Positions 1 through 5,537 of a DNA stretch of 5,537 nt are shown one piece after another. The notes below the pieces were generated by a model. It made no database searches. It saw only the letters and a program-made list of their open reading frames with translations, and was not told the origin of the DNA. The stretch covers positions 1 through 5,537 of the forward strand of contig JAFYIF010000053.1 in NCBI GenBank assembly GCA_017538775.1, in the 5' to 3' direction. The position numbers were made by a program, and so were the translations under genes. Position 1 is the first letter of the stretch. Each line of letters begins with the position of its first letter. The stretch is from Oscillospiraceae bacterium. GTDB taxonomy: Bacteria > Bacillota > Clostridia > Oscillospirales > Oscillospiraceae.

Positions 1-447
1 AGCGCCCTGAGCTTTGCCGGGGACGCGGACGGCGTGCCCTTCTCCGTGGCCTGCGGCACGGACGAGGCCCCCTTCCTGCGGAGGCTGCTGGAGCTGGCCA
101 AGGAGCGGGACCCCAAAATCGACGGGCGCATTTACCCCATCCGCAACGACTTTTACGGAGAGAGCATCACCGTCACCGGCCTCATCACCGGCGGCGACCT
201 GATCGCCCAACTGAAAGAACGGGACCTGGGGGCGCGGCTGCTGATCTCCGAGAACATGCTCCGCCGGGAGGAACAGGACTTTCTGGACAGCGTCGCCCGC
301 GCCGAGGCGGAGGCGGCCCTGGGGGTTCCGGTCATCCCGGTATCCGGCGACGGCGGCGCCCTCTGCGACGCCTTTTTCGGCCTCCTGCCGGAGATCCCGA
401 CGCCCAAAGCGGACGCGGAGGACACGGCATACAATAAGTATAACTGA
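1..447 (+). CDS. DUF512-family protein, C-terminal part (5' end outside window)
   Basis: The reading frame is open from base 1 and ends in TGA at 445-447, giving 148 C-terminal residues. No start is visible; the GTG at 34 is an internal codon. The segment YPIRNDFYGESITVTGLITG, followed by GDLIAQL and then LLISENMLRREEQDFLD, matches my recollection of the C-terminal DUF512 domain. That domain belongs to a clostridial family with an N-terminal PDZ-like domain and a radical-SAM-like middle. The family often lies just upstream of der in Clostridia, and here der follows three genes later, which supports the call. The biochemical role of the family is not established to my knowledge. The N-terminal domains and any cysteine cluster lie outside the window, so catalytic competence cannot be judged. 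The last ten or so residues (EDTAYNKYN) are a polar tail. Confidence 0.8.
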   Translation, partial: SALSFAGDADGVPFSVACGTDEAPFLRRLLELAKERDPKIDGRIYPIRNDFYGESITVTGLITGGDLIAQLKERDLGARLLISENMLRREEQDFLDSVARAEAEAALGVPVIPVSGDGGALCDAFFGLLPEIPTPKADAEDTAYNKYN

Positions 448-464
448 CAAGGAGGGGGAAAGCC

Positions 465-980
465 ATGCGGCTGCTGTTCACCCTGGACCGGAAGGACTAC
501 GACCCCGCCGCCCCCGTGCTGGTCCGCCCCTCCGCCCGGGGCATCCTGATCCAAAACGGAACAATCGCCCTGGTGCATTCGCTGAAATACGACTACTACA
601 AGTTCCCCGGCGGCGGACTGGAGCCGGGGGAGCGCCCGGAGGACGCCCTGCTGCGCGAAGTGCGGGAGGAAGCGGGCCTTTCCGTGCTCCCGGACAGCGT
701 CCGCCCCTACGGCCTGGTGCGCCGGGTCCAGCGGGGCCGGGGAGGGGAGACCTTCCGGCAGGACAACTATTACTACCTCTGCGCCGCCTCCGACGAAGCG
801 GCGGGGCAGGAACTGGACGACTACGAGGCCGAGGAGCGCTTCACCCTTTCCTGGGTGGAGCCGGAGACCGCCCTGGAAGCCAACCGCCGCTCCGGGAAGC
901 GGCAGGACCTGGGCGGCGTGATGCTGGAGCGGGAGTGCCGCGTGCTGGAGCTGCTGCGTCACGAGGGCTATTTTGACTGA
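465..980 (+). CDS. NUDIX hydrolase (171 aa)
   Basis: A complete Nudix box lies at residues 50-72: G50, then E56, then R64-E65-V66-R67-E68-E69-A70-G71-L72. This fits G-x5-E-x7-REUxEExGU exactly, so the metal-binding glutamates are intact and hydrolysis of a nucleoside diphosphate linked to another group (X) is expected. The substrate cannot be read from the sequence. An N-terminal strand region (VRPSARGILIQ, about residues 20-30) precedes the box. A C-terminal stretch (LDDYEAEERFTLSWVEPE) resembles a common clostridial NUDIX subgroup. The length is normal for a single-domain family member. The start is ATG 465, with AAGGAGG at 449-455 and a 9-base spacer. It begins 17 bases after the DUF512 gene, so cotranscription is likely. 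A housekeeping or damaged-nucleotide clearing role is an inference. Confidence 0.93.
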   Translation: MRLLFTLDRKDYDPAAPVLVRPSARGILIQNGTIALVHSLKYDYYKFPGGGLEPGERPEDALLREVREEAGLSVLPDSVRPYGLVRRVQRGRGGETFRQDNYYYLCAASDEAAGQELDDYEAEERFTLSWVEPETALEANRRSGKRQDLGGVMLERECRVLELLRHEGYFD

Positions 981-986
981 GGAGGG
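980..986 (+). promoter_or_regulatory. Ribosome binding site that fixes the DUF3784 start
   Basis: AGGAGGG lies 7 bases before ATG 994 and shares its first base with the TGA stop of the NUDIX gene. An in-frame TTG at 973 would make the protein 7 residues longer, but it lies upstream of this site and inside the previous gene. ATG 994 is therefore preferred. Confidence 0.85.
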
Positions 987-993
987 AAGCGCC

Positions 994-1311
994 ATGCCGA
1001 TCTATGTACACAGTGCCGTCATTTTGCTGTTCCTCGTTCTGGCCGCCGTGTTTTTCCGGGGGAAGGGGACGGGGCTGATTGCGGGCTACAACACCGCCTC
1101 GGCCTATGAAAAAAGGCACACCGACGAGCGGAAGCTGACGCGCTTCATGGCCTGGCTGATGCTGGCGCTGGCGGCCTGTTTCGTGCCCATCCTGCTCAGC
1201 GCGGTGCTGGACGCCATGTGGCTGTTCTGGCTGGGCTTTGCCCTGTTTCTGGCCGTCGCCGTGGCCGGGGTCGTCTATGCCAACACCGGAAACCGCTTCT
1301 GGAAGCCATAA
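994..1311 (+). CDS. DUF3784 family small membrane protein (105 aa)
   Basis: The protein has three hydrophobic segments at about residues 5-21, 50-72 and 74-96. A polar stretch after the first segment contains GKGTGLIAGYNTAS (residues 23-36) and then a charged YEKRHTDERKLTRF region. GKG..LIAGYNT with a short charged helix is the pattern I associate with DUF3784, a family of small Firmicutes membrane proteins of unknown function. The ending NTGNRFWKP also fits. There is no signal peptidase site; the first segment looks like a retained anchor. The gene starts 13 bases after the NUDIX stop and ends 13 bases before der, so it is probably an operon passenger or a membrane partner. Nothing in the sequence shows what it does. 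Confidence 0.8.
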   Translation: MPIYVHSAVILLFLVLAAVFFRGKGTGLIAGYNTASAYEKRHTDERKLTRFMAWLMLALAACFVPILLSAVLDAMWLFWLGFALFLAVAVAGVVYANTGNRFWKP

Positions 1312-1324
1312 GGAGTGATCTGCC

Positions 1325-2653
1325 ATGTCTAAACCCTTAGTGGCCATCGTCGGCCGCCCCAACGTGGGGAAATCGCTGCTGTTCAACCGCCTGGCCGGGC
1401 AGCGGCTCAGCATCGTGGAGGACACACCCGGCGTCACCCGGGACCGGCTCTACGCCGAATGCGAGTGGGCCGGCCGCCGTTTCGACATCGTGGACACCGG
1501 CGGCATCGAGCCGAACACCGACGACGAGATTTTGCTGTTCATGCGGGAGCAGGCCAACATCGCCATTGCTGCGGCGGACGTAATTATATTGGTGACGGAG
1601 ATCGGCACCGGCGTCACCGCCGCCGACGTGGATGTGGCGAACATGCTGCTGCGCAGCCACAAGCCGGTGGTGCTGGCGGTGAACAAGGTGGACAACCCCA
1701 GCCGGGTGGACCCGACCCTCTACGAGTTTTACTCCCTGGGCCTGGGGGACCCCATCCCCATCTCCGCCGTCCACGGTCACGGCACCGGCGACATGCTGGA
1801 CGCCTGCCTGCAATATTTCCCGCCGGAGGACGGGGAAGCCGAGGAGGACGACCGCATCCGCGTCGCCATCATCGGCAAGCCCAACGTGGGCAAAAGCTCC
1901 CTGACGAATCTCATCGCCGGGGAGACCCGGGTCATCGTCAGCGACGTGGCGGGCACCACCCGGGACGCGGTGGACACCCGCATCGACAACGCCTACGGCA
2001 AATACACCTTCATCGACACCGCGGGCATCCGCCGGAAGAGCAAGGTGGAGGACCGGATCGAAAAGTTCTCTGTCCTCCGTGCCCAGCTGGCCATCGACCG
2101 GGCGGACGTGTGCCTGATTTTGCTGGACGCCCGGGAGGGGGTCACGGAGCAGGACACCAAGATCGCGGGCCTGGCCCACGCGGCCGGCAAGGCCAGCGTC
2201 ATCGTGGTGAACAAGTGGGACCTGGTGGAGAAGGAGACCGGGACCATGGAGAAGATGCGGAAAGAAGTGCTCCGGGACCTGAGCTTCATGAGCTACGCCC
2301 CGGTGCTGTTCCTCTCCGCCCGCACCGGCCAGCGGGTGCAGCGCCTTTATGAACTCATCAACTTCGTCAACGACCAGAGCGCCATGCGCATCACCACCGG
2401 GATGCTGAACAACGTCCTGGCCGACGCCCAGGCCCGGGTGCAGCCTCCCTCCGACAAGGGGCGGCGGCTGAAGATCTACTACATGACCCAGACGGGCGTG
2501 AAGCCCCCGAACTTCGTGGTCTTCTGCAACCGGGCGGAGCTGTTCCACTTCTCCTATCAGCGCTATCTGGAAAACCAGATCCGCGCCGCTTTCGGGCTGG
2601 AGGGCACGCCCATCCGCCTGGTGATCCGACAGAAAGGGGAGAAAGAGGCATGA
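1325..2653 (+). CDS. der: Ribosome biogenesis GTPase Der (EngA), 442 aa
   Basis: Der is an essential GTPase of 50S subunit maturation, acting in the cytoplasm on pre-ribosomes. Two tandem G domains and a C-terminal KH-like domain are all present. G domain 1 has GRPNVGKS (residues 10-17), TRD after VEDTPGV (about 38-40), DTGG (57-60) and NKVD (120-123). An acidic linker (EDGEAEEDD, about 168-176) leads to G domain 2, with GKPNVGKS (184-191), AGTTRD (about 209-214), DTAG (231-234) and NKWD (296-299). The KH-like domain covers about 355-440 and includes KIYYMTQTGVKPPNFVVF. The length is typical for the family and no key residue is missing. The start is ATG 1325, with AAGGAG at 1310-1315 overlapping the end of the DUF3784 stop codon. 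The last bases overlap the plsY start, so the two genes are translationally coupled. Confidence 0.99.
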   Translation: MSKPLVAIVGRPNVGKSLLFNRLAGQRLSIVEDTPGVTRDRLYAECEWAGRRFDIVDTGGIEPNTDDEILLFMREQANIAIAAADVIILVTEIGTGVTAADVDVANMLLRSHKPVVLAVNKVDNPSRVDPTLYEFYSLGLGDPIPISAVHGHGTGDMLDACLQYFPPEDGEAEEDDRIRVAIIGKPNVGKSSLTNLIAGETRVIVSDVAGTTRDAVDTRIDNAYGKYTFIDTAGIRRKSKVEDRIEKFSVLRAQLAIDRADVCLILLDAREGVTEQDTKIAGLAHAAGKASVIVVNKWDLVEKETGTMEKMRKEVLRDLSFMSYAPVLFLSARTGQRVQRLYELINFVNDQSAMRITTGMLNNVLADAQARVQPPSDKGRRLKIYYMTQTGVKPPNFVVFCNRAELFHFSYQRYLENQIRAAFGLEGTPIRLVIRQKGEKEA

Positions 2654-3279
2654 AGATCCTGCTTCTGGTGCTCACCGCCGCCATCGCCTACGGTCTGGGC
2701 GGCATCAACGGGGCCATCGTCGCCTCCTGGCTGACCCAGCACAAGGACGTGCGCAACTACGGCAGCGGCAACGCCGGACTGACCAACTATTACCGCAACT
2801 TCGGCAAGGGCGGCGCGGCGCTGGTCATCGGCATCGACATTCTGAAGGGCGTGGTGGCCGTGCTGCTGGGCGGCGTGCTGCTGGGCATCGTGGGCCAGCC
2901 CACGGTGGGCAAGCTCTTCGCGGGCTTCTGCCTGGTCCTGGGCCACATGTACCCGGCCTTCCACCGCTTCAAGGGCGGCAAGGGGGCCCTCTGCGGCGAG
3001 GTGCTGGCCTTTCTGCTGGACTGGCGCGTGGGCCTGATTCTGATCTGCCTGTTCATCCTGGTCATCGCGCTGACCCGCTACGTCTCCCTGGGCAGCATCC
3101 TGGCCGCGCTGTGCTTCCCGGTCCTGGTCTGGGTCTTCGGCTACACGGCCCTGGAGGGGCTTCTTGCCATGTGCAGCGGGCTGCTGATCGTCGTCAAGCA
3201 CGGGGAGAACATCCAGCGCCTGCTCCGGGGGACGGAGAGCAAGCTGCGCGTCCAGCGCGCCGAGGGGAAAGAGCCCTGA
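2650..3279 (+). CDS. plsY: Glycerol-3-phosphate acyltransferase PlsY, 209 aa
   Basis: PlsY transfers an acyl group from acyl-phosphate to glycerol-3-phosphate, the first step of phospholipid synthesis, in the cytoplasmic membrane. All three family motifs are visible: SGNAGLTNYYRNFGK (residues 39-53), GHMYPAFHRFKGGKG (98-112), and KHGENIQRLLRGTES (183-197). Hydrophobic stretches at about 3-26, 54-80, 86-100, 117-140 and 145-182 fit a polytopic enzyme of the usual length of about 200 residues. Motif 2 continues as ALCG where many family members have VAT. The GGKG glycines and lysine are kept, so activity is expected. The ATG overlaps the der stop (ATGA at 2650-2653), and a purine-rich GGGGAGAAAGAGG upstream serves as ribosome binding site. 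The gene is not followed directly by gpsA, its frequent clostridial neighbour. Confidence 0.97.
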   Translation: MKILLLVLTAAIAYGLGGINGAIVASWLTQHKDVRNYGSGNAGLTNYYRNFGKGGAALVIGIDILKGVVAVLLGGVLLGIVGQPTVGKLFAGFCLVLGHMYPAFHRFKGGKGALCGEVLAFLLDWRVGLILICLFILVIALTRYVSLGSILAALCFPVLVWVFGYTALEGLLAMCSGLLIVVKHGENIQRLLRGTESKLRVQRAEGKEP

Positions 3280-3290
3280 GGATCGCGCGA

Positions 3291-3336
3291 TTTTCCGGGA
3301 AAAGTTTGCCGTCCTCTTGTATTTTTTCCCGGAATA
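3291..3336. promoter_or_regulatory. Tandem palindromic operator-like sites around the promoter
   Basis: The first site (3291-3303) is TTTTCC-G-GGAAAA, a perfect palindrome with 6-base arms and one central base. The second (3324-3336) is TTTTCC-C-GGAATA, matching 5 of 6 arm positions. Their centres (3297 and 3330) are 33 bases apart, about three helical turns. One site lies upstream of the -35 and the other fills most of the -35/-10 spacer, a placement typical of repressor operators. Seen as one structure, 3293-3303 and 3324-3334 also form an 11-base perfect inverted repeat with a 20-base loop. An RNA hairpin is therefore an alternative reading, although no T-run follows it. The regulator is unknown; the spacing does not fit the CodY box, in which TTTTC and GAAAA are separated by one base. 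Confidence 0.5.
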
Positions 3337-3345
3337 GAATATGAT
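3317..3345 (+). promoter_or_regulatory. Candidate sigma-A promoter for the esterase/ATP-grasp genes
   Basis: A -35-like TTGTAT (3317-3322) is followed by a 17-base spacer and a TATGAT -10 box (3340-3345; 5 of 6 match TATAAT). The -35 is weak, matching the TTG of TTGACA. Transcription would start near 3351-3353, giving a leader of about 68 bases before ATG 3420. An overlapping alternative -10, TAGAAT (3335-3340), would leave a poorer 12-base spacer. The local AT-richness within a GC-rich neighbourhood supports a promoter here. Confidence 0.6.
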
Positions 3346-3406
3346 GTGCAAGACATCCTGTGTTCTGGGGCGTGCGTTTCCCCGGGGACGGGAGCAAATC
3401 TGCGAC

Positions 3407-3411
3407 AGGAG
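3407..3411 (+). promoter_or_regulatory. Ribosome binding site that fixes the esterase start
   Basis: AGGAG lies 8 bases before ATG 3420, ideal spacing. An in-frame ATG at 3414 is only 2 bases away, too close. An in-frame GTG at 3360 has no purine-rich site before it and sits just downstream of the expected transcription start. ATG 3420 is therefore chosen. Confidence 0.75.
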
Positions 3412-3419
3412 CGATGCCG

Positions 3420-4160
3420 ATGGAGACCCAATACCGCAGGATCTACAGCCCCGCTCTGGGGCGGGACATGGAGCTGAAGCTGTACGGCCACGCGGGCCGT
3501 CCCGTGCTCTATGTCCCCTGCCAGGACGGGCGCTTTTATGACTTCGAGAATTTCAAAATGACCGACGCCTGGGCCCCCTGGCTGGAGCGCGGCCTGGTGA
3601 CGGTCTGCGCAGTGGACACCCTGGACCGGGAGACCTGGAGCGACCTGGGCGGGGACCCCGCCTGGCGCATCCGGCGGCACGAACAGTGGATGGACCACCT
3701 CTTCCATGAAGTGGCCCCCATGTTGCTCTGGGAACGGCCCACGCAGCAGGGGATCATCGCCTTCGGCTGCTCCCTGGGGGCCACCCACGCGGCGAACCTG
3801 TTTTTCCGCCGCCCGGACCTCTTCGGCGGGCTGCTGGCCCTCAGCGGCATCTACACCGCCTCCTACGGCTTCGGGGACTACATGGATGAACTGGTTTATC
3901 TGAACAGCCCGGTGGACTATCTGGCGGGTATGCCCGCCGACCACCCCTATGTGGCCCAGTACAACCGGGGGCGGGGTATCATCGTGGTGGGACAAGGTCC
4001 CTGGGAACAGCCGGAGACCACCTTCCGCCTGCGGGAGCTCTGCGCGGAAAAGGGCATCGGGGTCTGGGTGGATGTCTGGGGCCATGACGTGGCCCACGAC
4101 TGGGACTGGTGGTACAAACAGGTGGCCTATCACGTCCCGCACCTGCTGGCCGACGAATGA
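3420..4160 (+). CDS. Alpha/beta-hydrolase fold esterase-family protein (246 aa)
   Basis: The protein resembles the putative esterase family (PF00756-like, esterase D type). It opens with YSPALGRDMELKLYGHAGRPVLYVPCQDGRF (two adjoining pieces, residues 9-39), which looks like the first strands of the fold. The nucleophile elbow is GCSLGA (116-121), with Ser118 as predicted nucleophile. The C-terminal region WGHDVAHDWDWW (220-231) supplies the histidine; His226, in the HDWxxW context, is the likelier catalytic residue, His222 the alternative. The acid may be Glu196 or Glu199 in GQGPWEQPE (191-199), which is a guess. There is no signal peptide, so it is cytoplasmic. It probably starts a new transcription unit and lies 48 bases before an ATP-grasp ligase. 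Related short esterases next to ATP-grasp genes are, from memory, a recurring pair. The substrate is unknown; it could hydrolyse an ester, thioester or amide, or act as an acyltransferase. Confidence 0.85.
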   Translation: METQYRRIYSPALGRDMELKLYGHAGRPVLYVPCQDGRFYDFENFKMTDAWAPWLERGLVTVCAVDTLDRETWSDLGGDPAWRIRRHEQWMDHLFHEVAPMLLWERPTQQGIIAFGCSLGATHAANLFFRRPDLFGGLLALSGIYTASYGFGDYMDELVYLNSPVDYLAGMPADHPYVAQYNRGRGIIVVGQGPWEQPETTFRLRELCAEKGIGVWVDVWGHDVAHDWDWWYKQVAYHVPHLLADE

Positions 4161-4208
4161 GAAACAGACCGGGCGGCGCTGCGCTGTCCGGAAAGGAGAA
4201 AGAGAGAT

Positions 4209-5408
4209 ATGCGCAACTTCGTGTTCATTTCCCCCAACTTCCCCACCAACTACTGGCGCTTCTGCCGGGAGCTGGCAAACAACGGTCTGCGGGTGCTGGG
4301 CGTCGGCGACCAGCCCTATGACGAGCTGCTGCCGGAGCTGCGGGCGAGCCTCAGCGAATATTACAAGGTCTCCACGCTGGAAAACTATGACGAGGTCTAC
4401 CGGGCCCTGGGCTTTTTCATCGGGAAGTATGGCCGCATCGACTGGCTGGAGAGCAACAACGAATACTGGCTGGAGCGGGACGCCATGCTGCGCCGGGACT
4501 TCAACATCCGCTCCGGCTTCCAGCCGGAGGACATGGCGAAGGTCAAGTTCAAAAGCGGGATGAAGGAATACTATCAGCGCGCCGGCATTCCCGCGGCCCG
4601 CTGGCACATCGTGGAGGGCCTGAGCGACTGCCTGGCCTTCGCGGAGGAGGCGGGCTACCCGCTGATCGTCAAGCCGGACAACGGGGTGGGGGCCAGCCAG
4701 ACCTTCAAGCTGAAAAGCGAAGCGGAGCTGGAGGACTTCCTGCGCCGCCGGGACCCGGGCGTGCGCTTCATCCTGGAGGAATTCGTGGCCGCCGAGGTAA
4801 ACAGCTACGACGCCATTTACAATTCCAAGGGCGAGCCGCTCTTCGAGACCGGCAACGTCACCCCGGAATCCATCATGGACACTGTGAACAACGCCGACAA
4901 CTCCATTTATTATATCGTGAAGGACCTGGCGGAGGACGTGCGCGCCGCCGGACGGGCCGCGGCGAAAAGCTTCGGCGTCCGCTCCCGCTTCATCCACTTC
5001 GAGTTCTTCCGCCTGACCGAGGACCAGCGCCTGGGGAAAAAGGGCGACGTGGTGGCGCTGGAGGTCAACATGCGCCCCTGCGGCGGCTTCTCTCCGGACA
5101 TGATGAACTTCGCCCACAGCACGGACGTGTACAAGATCTGGGCGGACATGATCGCCTTTGACCGGAGCGACAAGGACCAGGGGGAACACGGCTACTGCGC
5201 CTTCGCCGGGCGGCGGGACGGCAAAGCCTTCTCTCTCAGCGACGGGGCGCTGGTGACCCGCTACGCCAACGCGCTGCGCATGACCGGGCGCATCCCCGAC
5301 GCCCTGGCAGACGCCATGGGCAACCGCTTTTTCATCGCCGTGTTCCCCACGCGGCAGGAGATGGAAGCGTTTTACGCCGACGCCCTGCGGGTCATCCCCG
5401 GAGAGTGA
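4209..5408 (+). CDS. ATP-grasp domain ligase of unknown substrate (399 aa)
   Basis: ATP-grasp enzymes activate a carboxylate as an acyl-phosphate and join it to an amine or thiol. An N-terminal pre-ATP-grasp region (about 1-110) begins with a Rossmann-like strand, NFVFISPNFPTNYW, and includes GLRVLGVGD. The ATP-grasp core covers about 112-310. The nucleotide-binding strand and loop are PLIVKPDNGVGAS (151-163, Lys155), followed by FILEEFV (187-193, hinge Glu190/191). Metal ligands are likely Glu265 (IHFEFF) and Glu285 with Asn287 and Arg289 in LEVNMRP. A C-terminal region of about 90 residues follows. All expected ATP and metal residues are present, so it should be active. It resembles carbamoyl-phosphate-synthase-large-subunit-like or biotin-carboxylase-like stand-alone ligases, but nothing identifies the acid or amine. 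The start ATG 4209 has AAAGGAG at 4192-4198. It follows the esterase gene closely and precedes a DUF4428 gene by 26 bases. Confidence 0.9.
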   Translation: MRNFVFISPNFPTNYWRFCRELANNGLRVLGVGDQPYDELLPELRASLSEYYKVSTLENYDEVYRALGFFIGKYGRIDWLESNNEYWLERDAMLRRDFNIRSGFQPEDMAKVKFKSGMKEYYQRAGIPAARWHIVEGLSDCLAFAEEAGYPLIVKPDNGVGASQTFKLKSEAELEDFLRRRDPGVRFILEEFVAAEVNSYDAIYNSKGEPLFETGNVTPESIMDTVNNADNSIYYIVKDLAEDVRAAGRAAAKSFGVRSRFIHFEFFRLTEDQRLGKKGDVVALEVNMRPCGGFSPDMMNFAHSTDVYKIWADMIAFDRSDKDQGEHGYCAFAGRRDGKAFSLSDGALVTRYANALRMTGRIPDALADAMGNRFFIAVFPTRQEMEAFYADALRVIPGE

Positions 5409-5434
5409 GAAAGAGACGGAAAGGAGCGCAGACA

Positions 5435-5537
5435 ATGGGACTGTTTGACAAGAAGTTTTGCGACATCTGCGGCGAGAAGATCGGCCTGTTCGGCACGCGG
5501 AAGCTGGAGGACGGCAAGATGTGCTCCAAGTGCGCGA
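5435..5537 (+). CDS. DUF4428 zinc-ribbon protein, N-terminal part (3' end outside window)
   Basis: Only the first 34 residues are in the window. They begin MGLFDKKFCDICGEKIGLFG and carry two CxxC knuckles, Cys9/Cys12 and Cys30/Cys33, separated by 17 residues. This is the zinc-ribbon signature of DUF4428 proteins, where KLEDG before the second knuckle is also typical. Many family members carry a further C-terminal domain, which cannot be seen here. The start ATG 5435 has AAAGGAG at 5420-5426 with 8 bases between, and the gene begins 26 bases after the ATP-grasp stop, so it is probably in the same transcript. Function is unknown; a structural zinc site is inferred from the cysteines. Confidence 0.82.
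   Translation, partial: MGLFDKKFCDICGEKIGLFGTRKLEDGKMCSKCA

Larger units (their letters stand above)
3280..3419 (+). other. Intergenic region with promoter and palindromes between plsY and the esterase gene
   Basis: This 140-base gap is the only sizeable non-coding stretch. It is clearly more AT-rich in its middle (about 3291-3346) than the flanking genes. In order it holds a 10-base palindrome ATCGCGCGAT (3282-3291), a 13-base palindrome (3291-3303), a promoter (3317-3345) overlapping a second palindrome (3324-3336), another 10-base palindrome TCCCCGGGGA (3379-3388) in the expected leader, and a ribosome binding site (3407-3411). No GC stem followed by a T-run is present after plsY, so a canonical intrinsic terminator cannot be called. 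I see no small gene or recognisable riboswitch in it. Confidence 0.75.

Noticed and set aside
153..995. 280-codon open frame on the minus strand
   Set aside because: It lies antisense to the DUF512 and NUDIX genes, both of which have clear family motifs and ribosome binding sites; the antisense frame has neither.
1459..2352. 297-codon plus-strand frame overlapping der
   Set aside because: This is an out-of-frame shadow made of R, G, H and P repeats; the der frame has all GTPase motifs.
1337..2548. 403-codon open frame on the minus strand inside der
   Set aside because: It is antisense to a certain der gene, has the same GC-driven composition (His, Val, Gly, Asp rich) and shows no motif.
3291..3303. 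CodY binding box
   Set aside because: CodY sites have TTTTC and GAAAA separated by one base, whereas here they are separated by three (CGG).
3293..3334. Intrinsic terminator made by the 11-base inverted repeat
   Set aside because: The 20-base loop is long, the stem contains many A-T pairs, and neither strand has a T-run after it. The repeat overlaps a good promoter, so an operator reading fits better.
3360..3419. 20-residue N-terminal extension of the esterase from GTG 3360
   Set aside because: There is no ribosome binding site before it, it lies almost at the expected transcription start, and the well-spaced AGGAG supports ATG 3420.
3141..5435. 764-codon open frame on the minus strand
   Set aside because: It lies antisense to plsY's end, the esterase gene and the ATP-grasp gene. 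Its translation is a low-complexity-like mix rich in H, V, A, G and P with no recognisable domain. Long antisense frames are expected where sense codons end in G or C.
1..5537. CRISPR array, tRNA, rRNA, insertion sequence or phage gene
   Set aside because: No regularly spaced repeats, cloverleaf-like sequence, transposase motif or terminal inverted repeats were seen; nearly all of the window is accounted for by coding genes.

Overview
The window is gene-dense, GC-rich bacterial DNA with all eight supported genes on the + strand. Strong AAGGAGG-type ribosome binding sites, GC-biased third codon positions, and the set of families (DUF512 protein, DUF3784 protein, Der, an Oscillospiraceae-like PlsY, DUF4428) suggest a high-GC member of the Clostridia, probably an Oscillospiraceae gut relative of Flavonifractor, Oscillibacter or Dysosmobacter. 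The taxon is inferred from family resemblance, not from a search.

Positions 1-3279 look like one tight operon of five genes. They are the 3' end of a DUF512-family protein (cut by the window edge), a NUDIX hydrolase, a small DUF3784 membrane protein, the double-GTPase ribosome assembly factor Der, and the membrane acyltransferase PlsY, which overlaps der by 4 bases. Gaps are 13-17 bases or negative. This part is housekeeping (ribosome maturation, phospholipid synthesis) with two small accessory genes inserted ahead of der.

Positions 3280-3419 are the only real intergenic region. It holds a plausible sigma-A promoter (TTGTAT, 17-base spacer, TATGAT) and two copies of a TTTTCC-N-GGAAAA-like palindrome. 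One copy lies upstream of the -35 and the other between -35 and -10, with centres 33 bases apart. This looks like a regulated promoter. No canonical intrinsic terminator is visible after plsY.

Positions 3420-5537 form a second, probably separately controlled unit: an alpha/beta-hydrolase esterase-like protein, an ATP-grasp ligase of unknown substrate, and the start of a DUF4428 zinc-ribbon protein that runs off the window. The esterase/ATP-grasp pair behind an operator-like promoter is the most interesting part: a ligase and a hydrolase that may act on the same unidentified amide or ester. The chemistry is not determined by this sequence.
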